Assembly (NCBI RefSeq): GCF_022811705.1
Contig: NZ_CP094528.1
Coordinates: forward strand, 992,001-1,056,000
Length of the DNA stretch: 64,000 nt
Reading direction: 5' to 3'
Source of the DNA: Agromyces larvae
GTDB lineage: Bacteria > Actinomycetota > Actinomycetes > Actinomycetales > Microbacteriaceae
The position numbers and the translations under genes were made by a program. The notes below the pieces were generated by a model. The model worked only from the letters and a program-made list of their open reading frames with translations. It was not told the DNA's origin and made no database searches. Below are positions 11,278-19,109 of the stretch, piece after piece. Numbering within the stretch: position 1 is the stretch's first letter; each line of letters starts with the position of its first letter.

Positions 11278-11895
11278 CTACGACGCGATGCCGACGCGTG
11301 CGACGAATCGTGCGAGGTCGTCGGCGTCGAGCGTGAAGAGCGCGGTGCCGATGCCGACCGCGATCGCGCCTGCGTCGAGCCAGTCGCGGGCGGTCGCGGG
11401 GGTGATGCCGCCTGTCGGCATGATCGCGAGGTCGGGCAGCACGTCGCGTACGGCCTTGAGGTGGCCCACCCCGACGCTCGCGGCTGGGAAGAGTTTCGCG
11501 ATGCCGGTCGCGGCGCCCGCTTCGCGGAGCTCGCCCGGCGTGAGGCCGCCTTGCACGAGAGGCGGGGCAGCCTCGAGCACGGCCTCGGGAACGGGGAACG
11601 GCGAGACGAGGAAGTGCGCGCCGAGATCGGCCGCCTCGCGGGCGATCCCGGCCGAGACGACGGTGCCCACCCCGATCGCGAGGTCGACGTATCGCGGATC
11701 GTCGAGGGTGTCTTGCAGCACGCCCTGCCACCCGGGCACGGTCGCCGTGAGCTCGACGGCGCCGAACCCGGCGACACGGCTCGCCTCGACGAGGGCGCGG
11801 AGCTCGTTCGCCGTCGCGGGGCGGAGCACGGGGACGACCTTGGTGCGTTCGAGCAGCGCGCGGAGCGCGACGGACGAGAGGGCGGAGAGGGTCAT
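11278..11895 (-). CDS. eda: 2-keto-3-deoxy-6-phosphogluconate aldolase (KDPG/KHG aldolase)
   Basis: 205 residues, the usual Eda length. TIM-barrel class I aldolase with VVPVLRP near the N-terminus, the catalytic Glu in GAVELTATVPG and the Schiff-base Lys in IAKLFPAASVG, then MPTGGI for phosphate binding. It splits KDPG (or an analogue) into pyruvate and glyceraldehyde-3-phosphate. The start is the ATG at 11895 (MTLSALSSV); the longer open frame upstream overlaps the kinase gene. It lies directly after the PfkB kinase, which would make its substrate. Confidence 0.92.
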   Translation of the reverse strand: MTLSALSSVALRALLERTKVVPVLRPATANELRALVEASRVAGFGAVELTATVPGWQGVLQDTLDDPRYVDLAIGVGTVVSAGIAREAADLGAHFLVSPFPVPEAVLEAAPPLVQGGLTPGELREAGAATGIAKLFPAASVGVGHLKAVRDVLPDLAIMPTGGITPATARDWLDAGAIAVGIGTALFTLDADDLARFVARVGIAS

Positions 11896-11905
11896 GCGGC
11901 TCCGT

Positions 11906-12874
11906 TCACGCGGTGCGGATGCTTCGGCCGGCGTGCTCGGCCGACCGGGCTGCCTGCCAGGCCTCGACTTCGCCGGCATTCGGGAATCCCTCGTAGTCGC
12001 CCGGATGCTGGACGACCTGGGCGGCGACGAAGGCCGCGAGTGCGAGCGCGTCCTCGAGGGCGAGGCCCGCGAGGCGTGCGTGGATCCAGCCGGCGTTGAA
12101 CGCGTCGCCCGCACCGACGGGATCGACGGGATGCGGCGCGGGATGCGCGGGAACGACGAGCCGCTCGCCCTCGTGCCAGGCGAGTGCGCCGTCGGCGCCG
12201 CGTTTCACGATGATCGTCGAGGGGCCGAGTCCGGCAAGTTCGTCGATCGCGGAATCGAGATCGGTTCGGCCGGTGATCAGCCGTGCCTCGGTCTCGTTGC
12301 AGAGCAGTTGGGTCGCCGAGGCGAGCATGCGACGATACTCGCGCACGGCGTCTGGCTCCGAGATGATCGACGGTCGGAAGTTCGGGTCGAACGAGACCGT
12401 GACTCCGGAGCCCGCCGCCCGCCGAGCGGTCTCATGGGCGAGGGCGCGAGGCCCCGCACCGATCGCGAGCGCGACGCCAGTCAGGTGCACGTGCCCGGCG
12501 GACTCGACCACACCGGCGGGGAGGTCTCCGGGCGCGAGCTCGGTGCCCGCCGCATCGCGGCGATAGTAGGTCACGGCGGTGTCGTGCGGGGTCGTGCGCT
12601 CCTTGACCATGACGGCGGTCGGGCGCGTGTCGCTCCGGGCGACGAGGCTCGTGCCGACGCCCTCTGCCGCGAGGACGTCGAGCACGTGATCGCCGAGGGG
12701 GTCGCGACCGAGGCACGAGGCCCACCAGACGTCGTTGCCCAGGCGAGCGAGACCGATCGCCGTGTTCGCTTCGGCGCCGCCGATCGAACGTGTGAAGAGT
12801 CCGCGAGCCGCGTCGGCGGGATCGGTCGGCCTCGAAAAGCAGACGAGGGCCTCGCCGAGCGTCAGAACCTCCAC
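11906..12874 (-). CDS. PfkB-family sugar kinase, probable 2-keto-3-deoxygluconate kinase
   Basis: 322 residues. The PfkB signature HPVDPVGAGDAFNAGW carries the catalytic Asp near the C-terminus, and the N-terminal VLTLGEALVCFSR is typical of ribokinase/KdgK proteins. It is probably KDG kinase because it sits ten bases upstream of the KDPG aldolase gene. The GTG at 12874 is chosen: AGGGTGGAG lies just before it, while the GTG at 12883 has its purine-rich stretch too close. Together with the aldolase it gives the lower part of a uronate, galactonate or related sugar-acid pathway. Confidence 0.85.
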   Translation of the reverse strand: MEVLTLGEALVCFSRPTDPADAARGLFTRSIGGAEANTAIGLARLGNDVWWASCLGRDPLGDHVLDVLAAEGVGTSLVARSDTRPTAVMVKERTTPHDTAVTYYRRDAAGTELAPGDLPAGVVESAGHVHLTGVALAIGAGPRALAHETARRAAGSGVTVSFDPNFRPSIISEPDAVREYRRMLASATQLLCNETEARLITGRTDLDSAIDELAGLGPSTIIVKRGADGALAWHEGERLVVPAHPAPHPVDPVGAGDAFNAGWIHARLAGLALEDALALAAFVAAQVVQHPGDYEGFPNAGEVEAWQAARSAEHAGRSIRTA

Positions 12875-12947
12875 GAACTCCACCCTTCGATCACATACTT
12901 GAACAGCGTACGCGCTTGTGAACACTACGAGGTTGGACGAAGGGGTG

Positions 12948-13721
12948 TCAACTTGCCAGGCGTCGAGTCAGCGAGTCGACGATCACTCGCGCGTCCTCGA
13001 GCGCCGCGATGATCTCGTCGCGGTGCTCGTCGGTCATGCGACTCTCGGGGACGGAGCAGCTGATCGCGTTCCAGGTGCCCTGGACCGGGCGGAGCGCGAC
13101 GGCCACGCACAGGATGCCCGCCGAGTTCTCGCCGCGGTCGATCGCGTAGCCGCGCTGACGGGTCGCGGCGAGCTCGGCGTGGAGCTCAGCGGGGTCCGTG
13201 ATCGTCGTGGGGGTGAGCTTCGCGAACGGCCGACCGAGACGTTCTTCGACCTCGTCATCGCCGAGCTGGGCGAGCAGGGCCTTGCCGAGCGCGGTCGCGT
13301 GCGCCGGAAGGCGCCGACCGACGGCCGAGAAGAGCCGCAACGCGTGCCGCGACTCCCGTTTGGCGAGATAGACGATGTCGCCGCCGTCGAGCCGGCCGAG
13401 GTGCACCGTCTCGCCGCTGCGCTCGGAGACGAGGTCGAGGGCGCCGTTCGCGAGCGGGACGAGGTCGTCCGTCTCGACGTAGGCCGCGCCCGCGAGCAGG
13501 GCACGGAGTCCGATGCCGTAGCCGGTTCCCGCGGCGTCGGTCTCGAGCCATCCGCGCGCCGCCATCGTGCGGAGCAAACCGTGCAGGCTCGACTTCGGAA
13601 TGCCGAGGTCGCGGCTCATGGCCGCGATCGAACGCCGTTCGCCGCACGCGCCCAGATACTCCAGTATCTCGAGCGTGCGCAGCGAAGATTTGACGCCCGA
13701 GGGCTCTGCACCGTCCGTCAC
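12948..13721 (-). CDS. IclR-family transcriptional regulator (KdgR-like context)
   Basis: 257 residues with the IclR winged HTH (SLRTLEILEYLG...MSRDLGIPKSSLHGLLRTM) and effector domain (PAHATALGKALLA, GYAIDRGEN). GTG start with GAGGAGG five bases upstream. It is transcribed toward the kinase-aldolase pair with a 73-base gap, so it probably controls them. A second IclR regulator serves the importer operon, suggesting two linked but separately controlled catabolic modules. Confidence 0.9.
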   Translation of the reverse strand: MTDGAEPSGVKSSLRTLEILEYLGACGERRSIAAMSRDLGIPKSSLHGLLRTMAARGWLETDAAGTGYGIGLRALLAGAAYVETDDLVPLANGALDLVSERSGETVHLGRLDGGDIVYLAKRESRHALRLFSAVGRRLPAHATALGKALLAQLGDDEVEERLGRPFAKLTPTTITDPAELHAELAATRQRGYAIDRGENSAGILCVAVALRPVQGTWNAISCSVPESRMTDEHRDEIIAALEDARVIVDSLTRRLAS

Positions 13722-13812
13722 TGTTCCTCCTCGCGTCGTGCGTCGATGGCTTGGAACACGAGGTTACCGTTCACATGGGTGAACGAGGGCCGCCGGCACG
13801 TCCGGCCCCGCC

Positions 13813-14223
13813 TCAGCGAGGCTGCTGGATGCGGACCATGTTGCCCGCCGGGTCGCGGAACGCGCAGTCCCGCACCCCGTACGGCTGGTCGATCGGCTCC
13901 TGGGCGACCTCGGCACCCGTGGCGGCGACCCGGTCGAACGCGCCGTCGACGTCGGTCGTCGCGAGCACGATGGACGCGTACGTGCCCTTCGCCATCATCT
14001 CGGCGATGGTGCGGCGCTCGTCGTCGGTGGTGCCCGGGTCGGGGGTCGGCGGGGTGAGCACGATCGAGGTGTCGGGCTGGCCGACCGGGCCGACGGTGAT
14101 CCACCGCATGTCCTCGTAGCCGACGTCGTTGCGCACTTCGAAGCCGAGCGTGTCGCGATAGAACGCGAGGGATGCCTCGGGGTCCGTGTGCGGCAGGAAG
14201 GTGTATTGAATCGTGATGTCCAT
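13813..14223 (-). CDS. VOC-family (glyoxalase/bleomycin-resistance-like) protein
   Basis: 136 residues with a betaalphabetabetabeta vicinal-oxygen-chelate fold: FLPHTDPEASLAFYRDTLGFEVRND at the start and DCAFRDPAGNMVRIQQP at the end. Such proteins are often small-molecule-binding resistance proteins or dioxygenase-like enzymes. It begins nine bases after the AraC gene in the same direction, and a 16-bp motif shared with the UvrA2-like gene lies 31 bases before its ATG. A role with UvrA2 in resistance to a DNA-damaging compound is inferred. Confidence 0.88.
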   Translation of the reverse strand: MDITIQYTFLPHTDPEASLAFYRDTLGFEVRNDVGYEDMRWITVGPVGQPDTSIVLTPPTPDPGTTDDERRTIAEMMAKGTYASIVLATTDVDGAFDRVAATGAEVAQEPIDQPYGVRDCAFRDPAGNMVRIQQPR

Positions 14224-14232
14224 GTCGCCAAG

Positions 14233-14673
14233 CTACTGGCGCGCGGTGGTGGGCGCTTCTCGATTCCTGACCGGTCTGGCGGCGCGCTTGGCGAGCACCG
14301 ACGGCACCCCCTCGAAGATGCCGTCGGGCTGGGTGCGGTAGACGCTCGGCGGCACGCCGACGAGCTCGGTGAACCGGGTGCTGAAGGTGCCCAGCGACGA
14401 GCAGCCCACCTCGAAGCACACCTCGGTCACGGTGAGGTCGCCGCGTCGCAGCAGCGCCATCGCGCGTTCGATGCGACGCGTCATGAGATAGCTGTACGGC
14501 GACTCGCCGTACGCGCGTTTGAACTCGCGGCTCAGGTGCCCTGCCGACATGTTCACGCCGCGGGCGAGCGCGTCGACGTCGAGGGGCTTCGCGTACTCGC
14601 GGTCCATCCGGTCGCGCACGCGACGCAGCAGCGCGAGATCGCGCAGCCGCTGGGCTTCGTCAGGGCTCCCCAC
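14233..14673 (-). CDS. AraC-family regulator, DNA-binding domain only
   Basis: 146 residues, GTG start. It has only the twin-HTH AraC domain (about 18-118: LDVDALARGVNMSAGHLSREFKRAYGESPYSYL, then VTEVCFEVGCSSLGTFSTRFTELVGVPPSVYR) and no sensor domain. Its 3' end contains the motif at 14255-14270 that precedes the VOC gene. It is divergent from the TetR gene, with a 16-bp perfect palindrome between them. It probably activates the VOC and UvrA2-like genes. Confidence 0.88.
   Translation of the reverse strand: MGSPDEAQRLRDLALLRRVRDRMDREYAKPLDVDALARGVNMSAGHLSREFKRAYGESPYSYLMTRRIERAMALLRRGDLTVTEVCFEVGCSSLGTFSTRFTELVGVPPSVYRTQPDGIFEGVPSVLAKRAARPVRNREAPTTARQ
14255..14270 (-). promoter_or_regulatory. 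Candidate AraC-family operator upstream of VOC gene
   Basis: Minus-strand sequence TCAGGAATCGAGAAGC lies inside the 3' end of the AraC gene, 31 bases before the VOC start. It differs at one position from the copy at 2427-2442 before the UvrA2-like gene. Confidence 0.6.
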
Positions 14674-14746
14674 CCGGGCGATGCTGCCACCCGAACGGGG
14701 AGTTGTCCAGCGGACGAACCGCTTCGTCTGGCCCGAATTGCTGCGA

Positions 14747-14762
14747 GACAGACCGGTCTGTC
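14747..14762. promoter_or_regulatory. TetR-type operator palindrome
   Basis: A perfect 16-bp palindrome, GACAGACCGGTCTGTC, 11 bases before the GTG of the TetR gene and 73 bases from the AraC start. AGACC/GGTCT arms are common in operators of TetR proteins. Autorepression is likely, with possible control of the AraC-VOC side too. Confidence 0.75.
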
Positions 14763-14773
14763 ACACTGGCGCC

Positions 14774-15352
14774 GTGGCATCCACCCCGTCGTCCCCCTCC
14801 CCTGCCCTGCGCATCCTCGAGACGGCGAACCGGCTGTTCTACGACGAGGGGTTCCGGGTCGGGATCGATCGCGTGATCAGCGAGTCGAAGGTCGCGAAGG
14901 CGTCGTTCTACCGGGCGTATCCCTCGAAGGACGACCTCATCGTCGCGGTGCTGCGCCGTCGCCACGAGGAGTGGACGCGGTGGTTCGTGCGGCGCGTCGA
15001 TTCGCTCACGATCGAGCGCGGGCGCAGCCTCGTCCGACTCGCGGACGCGCTCGGCGAATGGTTCTCGCGCGACGACTTCCGCGGCTCCCCGTTCACGAAC
15101 GCGATGGCGGATGCCTCGCTCCCCCGGGCTGCCGTCGAGATCGTGCACCGTCACGACGAGGCACTGCGGCGCGCGCTGCTCGCGTACCTCGAGCACGTCG
15201 GCCTCGAGGCATCCGATGAGCTCGCCGACCAGGTCTCGCTGATCGTCGAGGGCGCCATCGTGCGCGCCCAGCGCGCCGACCGGCCGGATGCCGCAGCCGC
15301 CGCCGCGCGGGCGGCGGCACGCCTGCTCGTGCGCCTGGACGGACCGGTCTGA
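14774..15352 (+). CDS. TetR-family transcriptional regulator
   Basis: 192 residues from the GTG at 14774. The TetR HTH (ILETANRLFYDEGFRVGIDRVISESKVAKASFYRAYPSKDDL, about residues 11-53) is followed by an all-helical ligand domain. It starts just downstream of a perfect palindrome (14747-14762). An upstream in-frame extension exists but would run through the operator, so it was not chosen. Target genes beyond itself are unknown. Confidence 0.9.
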   Translation: MASTPSSPSPALRILETANRLFYDEGFRVGIDRVISESKVAKASFYRAYPSKDDLIVAVLRRRHEEWTRWFVRRVDSLTIERGRSLVRLADALGEWFSRDDFRGSPFTNAMADASLPRAAVEIVHRHDEALRRALLAYLEHVGLEASDELADQVSLIVEGAIVRAQRADRPDAAAAAARAAARLLVRLDGPV

Positions 15353-15357
15353 TCGCG

Positions 15358-15903
15358 TCAATCGGAGGGCGACGCCGCGCACTCGACGCGCGCACCGCTC
15401 GCCTCGGCATCGGAAGCGGCGCGATCGGCGGCCACCAGTTCGCCGCCGGCGAAGAGCGCGCAGCTGAGCGGCACCGCGTCATCGGTCGCTGCGCGGAACC
15501 CCGCCAGGTCCGACGGCTCGCCCCCGGTGCAGTCGGCGATCACCACGGTGACGACCGGTCCGGGCGAGGTCATCCGACGCACCATCCGCTGGCCGTCGAC
15601 GCGGAACACCGGATAGGTCACCCGCACGGCGGTGCGGTCGTCACCGGTGGTCACCACGAACGCGATGAGATCGTCGCCGGCCGGGTCGATCGGACAGTCG
15701 CCGCGCTGGCCGGGCATCACCGCGACGGCGGCCGCGGGGTCGGGCAGTTCGCCCCACGGGTCACTCGGCTCCGTGCCGGCAGGGCTCGAGACCGGCGGCG
15801 AGGTCGACGTGGCCGCGACGGGCGGCGTCGGCGCGGAGCATCCGCCCGTCACGGTCGCGATCAGCGCACCGATCGCGACCGCTCCCACCCGATGCCCGTG
15901 CAT
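15358..15903 (-). CDS. Hypothetical lipoprotein
   Basis: 181 residues. It has a short signal peptide ending in the lipobox VTGGC (Cys about residue 22) and then a Pro/Ser/Thr/Ala-rich linker. The remaining roughly 130 residues contain paired Cys (CPIDPAGDD, ADCTGGEP, LSCALFAGG, VECAAS), suggesting disulfides outside the membrane. No family is recognised. It is convergent with the TetR gene with only five bases between stops. Confidence 0.75.
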   Translation of the reverse strand: MHGHRVGAVAIGALIATVTGGCSAPTPPVAATSTSPPVSSPAGTEPSDPWGELPDPAAAVAVMPGQRGDCPIDPAGDDLIAFVVTTGDDRTAVRVTYPVFRVDGQRMVRRMTSPGPVVTVVIADCTGGEPSDLAGFRAATDDAVPLSCALFAGGELVAADRAASDAEASGARVECAASPSD

Positions 15904-16058
15904 GACGGCATGGTAGGCCCGCGCTCCGCGCGATGCATCCGTAGCGCCCGGGATCCCGCCGTCACGGCGCGACTCGCGGGTTCACGTCCGACTCCCAGCG
16001 ACGGCGGAGGCATAGCCTGACCCTGCTCGCAGTACGTCGCGCCATGAAGGGGGCCCTC

Positions 16059-16691
16059 ATGTCCAGTCCGCAGTCCGACTCGTTCTTCGCCGCGTTCTCG
16101 CTCGGCGGCGACGACCTGTCGAAGTCGACCGTCAACACCATTCGCGCCACGCTCGGCATCGCCGGGGTCGTCGCGCTCATCGTCGGGATCCTGATCACGT
16201 TCTGGCCGAAGGACGCGATCATCGTCATGACGTGGATCCTCGGGATCTACCTGATCGTGGCCGGCATCGCGTACCTGGGGCTCGGCATCTTCTCGAGGGG
16301 CATCTCGGGCGGGTCGAGAGCGCTCGACATCATCGTCGGTCTGCTGTTCCTCGTCGCCGGGTTCATCGTGGCGTTCAACGCGACGAGCTCGGCCGTGGTG
16401 ATCGGCATCTTCCTCGGTGTGTTCATCGGCATCGTGTGGATCGTGGAGGGCGTGGTGGCGCTCGTGCAGTCGGGCGACGCGTCGTCACGAGGATGGGCGA
16501 TCTTCTTCGGCATCCTCAGCATCGTCGCCGGCCTCATCGTGCTGTTCTCGCCGCTGTGGGGCGCGGTCGTGCTGTTCTGGTTCGCCGGCATCTCGCTGAT
16601 CGTGCTCGGCATCGTGCAGATCGTGCGTGCGTTCACGTTCGGCAAGGGCAGCCGGCAGGGCACGCCGCCCACGGCGGCGACCGCCGCCTGA
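16059..16691 (+). CDS. HdeD-family membrane protein (DUF308)
   Basis: 210 residues with about six hydrophobic segments arranged as two similar three-helix units, as in HdeD/DUF308 proteins (VVALIVGILITFWP, IVAGIAYLGLGI, LLFLVAGFIVAFNA, IIVAGLIVLFSPLWGAVVLFW). ATG at 16059 is preferred over 16044 because AAGGGGG is five bases upstream. Function is poorly known; E. coli HdeD is linked to acid resistance. A 32-bp palindrome follows the stop. Confidence 0.85.
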   Translation: MSSPQSDSFFAAFSLGGDDLSKSTVNTIRATLGIAGVVALIVGILITFWPKDAIIVMTWILGIYLIVAGIAYLGLGIFSRGISGGSRALDIIVGLLFLVAGFIVAFNATSSAVVIGIFLGVFIGIVWIVEGVVALVQSGDASSRGWAIFFGILSIVAGLIVLFSPLWGAVVLFWFAGISLIVLGIVQIVRAFTFGKGSRQGTPPTAATAA

Positions 16692-16708
16692 CCGGATCGC
16701 GCGACGAA

Positions 16709-16740
16709 CGGGGCCGGCGAGGGATCCCTCGCCGGCCCCG
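16709..16740. terminator. Perfect palindromic bidirectional terminator
   Basis: A 32-bp uninterrupted palindrome (left arm CGGGGCCGGCGAGGGA) lies between the convergent HdeD-like and SDR genes. It can form a hairpin in either transcript. Confidence 0.8.
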
Positions 16741-16759
16741 CCGTCTGCACCGAACCCGC

Positions 16760-17533
16760 TCAGTCGAGCGAATCGGGCGTGAATCCCGACACGTCGCCGA
16801 CGTAGCGCGTGTGATCGGCGGGGATGGGCTCGACGGCCGCGAGCGCGACCTCGGCGGCGAACTCGGCGACGTTGTAGAGCCGGCCGGCCTCCGCCTTGCG
16901 CTCCTGGATCGCGCCCGGGTTCGCACGCTCGAGCAGCGTCGCCGTGATGGTGCCCTCGATCATGTCGCCTGACACGACGACGAACTCGACGCCCCGCTCG
17001 GCGAACTCGGGCAGCTTCGCGCGCAGGGCGTCCTCGCCGGCGCGCTTGGAGAGCGCGACGGGCTCGTACTCGGGCATCGTCGGCGTGGTGCGGATGAAGT
17101 GCGCCTGGTGGCTCGTGACGAACACGATGCGGGCGCGGTCGGTCAGGTGCGGGAGCGCCCCCTCGACGACGTTGACCTGGGCGTCGCGGTTCAGGCGCAT
17201 CGCGTAGTCGTCGCCCATGCCCGTCTCCATGCCGCCCGAGGCGTTCAGCACGAGCAGGTCGATGGGGCCGAGTTCGGCCTCGGTGCGCGCGAACAGCTCG
17301 GCGACCGATTCGGGGTCGGTCAGATCCGCCCCGACGGCGATCGCGCGGCCGCCCGCAGCGGCGATCTCGGCGACCACCTTGTCGGCGCGCGGGGCCTTGC
17401 TGCGGTAGTTCACGACGACCGCGGCGCCGGCCTCGGCGAGGTATCGGGCGGTGTCGGCGCCGATCCCGCGCGACGAACCGGTGACGAGCGCGACGCGGCC
17501 GGCGAGCACGCCTTCGGCGAGGGGGTTGGACAC
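16760..17533 (-). CDS. Atypical SDR-family protein
   Basis: 257 residues from the GTG at 17533 (GGGAGA upstream). A Rossmann SDR with cofactor loop VTGSSRGIGAD and LNASGG. In the active-site stretch the usual YxxxK reads VALSK within YEPVALSKRAGE: the Lys is present, but Val occupies the normal Tyr position. The Ser in FVTSHQAHF is present. Either another Tyr (YEP, three residues earlier) substitutes, or it is not a standard oxidoreductase. I recall similar sequences in other actinobacteria, so this is probably a family trait and not a mutation. Confidence 0.85.
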   Translation of the reverse strand: MSNPLAEGVLAGRVALVTGSSRGIGADTARYLAEAGAAVVVNYRSKAPRADKVVAEIAAAGGRAIAVGADLTDPESVAELFARTEAELGPIDLLVLNASGGMETGMGDDYAMRLNRDAQVNVVEGALPHLTDRARIVFVTSHQAHFIRTTPTMPEYEPVALSKRAGEDALRAKLPEFAERGVEFVVVSGDMIEGTITATLLERANPGAIQERKAEAGRLYNVAEFAAEVALAAVEPIPADHTRYVGDVSGFTPDSLD

Positions 17534-17667
17534 GGTGGTTCTCCCGAAGTCGATGGGGTGGGTTCGCGGCATCCGTCATCCGCTCGGTCGAGACTACCAA
17601 TCCCCCGCGCGAGCCCCCGCCCTGCTAGGTTCGAAGCGGGGGCGCGTTCGAATTCGAAGGAGAGCGA

Positions 17668-18141
17668 ATGGATGTGCTGACCCAGTACGCCTGGATCGTG
17701 TGGCTGGTGCTGATCCTGGCCTTCGCGACGATCGAGGTGTTCACGCTCGAGATGACGTTCCTGATGCTCGCCCTCGGCAGCGTGGCCGGTCTGCTCTCCG
17801 GTCTGACCGGCATCCCCTGGTGGGCGCAGTTCATCATCGCGGCCGTCGTCGCGGTCGCGCTCATCCTGCTGCTGCGCCCGCCACTGCTTCGGATGCTCCG
17901 TCGCGGCGCCGACCCGGCGCGCAGCAATGTCGACGCGCTCATCGGGGCCGACGGCCGGGTCGTCCGCACGGTCACGAGCATCGGCGGCCAGGTGAAGCTG
18001 CAGAACGGCGACGTCTGGACGGCGCGGCTGTCGCCGATCACCGAGCAGGCGGATGTCGCGGTCGGCGAACAGGTGCTCGTCACGGGCATCGACGGGGCGA
18101 CGGCGGTCGTCGTCCCGGTAGAGAGGAGCACCCCGCAGTGA
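17668..18141 (+). CDS. NfeD-like membrane protein
   Basis: 157 residues. Two or three transmembrane segments (WIVWLVLILAFATIEVFTLEMTFLMLALG, then FIIAAVVAVALILLL) precede a C-terminal OB-fold (VDALIGADGRVVRTVTSIGGQVKLQNGDVWTAR...GEQVLVTGIDG), the short NfeD1b type without a protease domain. Its stop overlaps the start of the SPFH gene (GTGA), the classical NfeD-stomatin pairing. It probably acts with that protein in membrane-domain organisation. Confidence 0.9.
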   Translation: MDVLTQYAWIVWLVLILAFATIEVFTLEMTFLMLALGSVAGLLSGLTGIPWWAQFIIAAVVAVALILLLRPPLLRMLRRGADPARSNVDALIGADGRVVRTVTSIGGQVKLQNGDVWTARLSPITEQADVAVGEQVLVTGIDGATAVVVPVERSTPQ

Positions 18142-19103
18142 CCTTCGACGTGCCCAGCATCATCGTCGCGATCGTCGTCGTCGCGATCGTCATCTTCGTG
18201 ATCGTCGTGATCTCGCGAGCGATCCGCATCATCCCGCAGGCCTACGCCGGCGTGGTCGAGCGACTCGGGCGGTACCACAAGACCCTCAGTCCGGGGCTCA
18301 ACCTGCTCGTGCCGTTCATCGACCGGCTGCGTCCGCTCGTCGACATGCGCGAGCAGGTCGTGTCGTTCCCGCCGCAGCCGGTGATCACCGAGGACAACCT
18401 CGTGGTGTCGATCGACACCGTCGTCTACTTCCAGGTGACCGACGCCCGGGCCGCGACGTACGAGATCGCGAACTACCTCGGTGCGGTCGAGCAGCTCACC
18501 ACGACCACGCTCCGCAACGTGGTCGGCGGGCTCAACCTCGAAGAGGCGCTGACCAGCCGCGACAACATCAACGGGCAGCTGCGCATCGTGCTCGACGAGG
18601 CCACCGGCAAGTGGGGCATCCGCGTCTCCCGGGTCGAGCTGAAGGCGATCGACCCGCCCCACTCGATCCAGGACTCGATGGAGAAGCAGATGCGCGCCGA
18701 GCGAGACCGGCGCGCGCTCATCCTCACCGCCGAGGGGACGAAGCAGTCGGCGATCCTCACCGCCGAGGGCCAGCGGCAGGCCGCGATCCTCCAGGCCGAG
18801 GGCGACGCGAAGGCCGCGGTGCTGCGCGCACAGGGCGAGGCGGAGGCGATCCTGACGGTGTTCAAGGCGATCCACGAGGGCGACCCCGATCCGAAGCTGC
18901 TCGGCTACCAGTACCTGCAGATGCTGCCGCAGATCGCCGAGGGTCAGGCGAACAAGCTCTGGATCGTGCCGAGCGAACTCACCGAGGCGCTGAAGGGCAT
19001 CGGCAAGGCGTTCACCCCGAACCCCGATGGTCCCGCCGGTCCGGCCGGTCGCGCCACCGGTCAGGCGGGCGCCGGAGGCGGCGCGGGCGCCCCGCGCGCC
19101 TGA
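18138..19103 (+). CDS. SPFH/band 7 (stomatin, QmcA-like) membrane protein
   Basis: 321 residues from the GTG overlapping the NfeD stop. One N-terminal transmembrane helix (about 6-28), the SPFH domain (IIPQAYAGVVERLGRYHKTLSPGLNLLVPF...), then an Ala/Glu-rich coiled coil with repeated AEG units (TAEGTKQSAIL, TAEGQRQAAIL, QAEGDAKAAVL). The C-terminus is Gly/Pro-rich. Proteins of this type oligomerise in lipid microdomains and work with NfeD partners. Confidence 0.92.
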   Translation: MTFDVPSIIVAIVVVAIVIFVIVVISRAIRIIPQAYAGVVERLGRYHKTLSPGLNLLVPFIDRLRPLVDMREQVVSFPPQPVITEDNLVVSIDTVVYFQVTDARAATYEIANYLGAVEQLTTTTLRNVVGGLNLEEALTSRDNINGQLRIVLDEATGKWGIRVSRVELKAIDPPHSIQDSMEKQMRAERDRRALILTAEGTKQSAILTAEGQRQAAILQAEGDAKAAVLRAQGEAEAILTVFKAIHEGDPDPKLLGYQYLQMLPQIAEGQANKLWIVPSELTEALKGIGKAFTPNPDGPAGPAGRATGQAGAGGGAGAPRA

Positions 19104-19109
19104 CCCGAG

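Noticed and set aside
14264..15353. Additional GACCGGTC copies (14268 region and near 15342) as TetR operators
   Set aside because: They lie within coding ends and lack the full 16-bp palindrome, so chance GC-rich matches are likelier.
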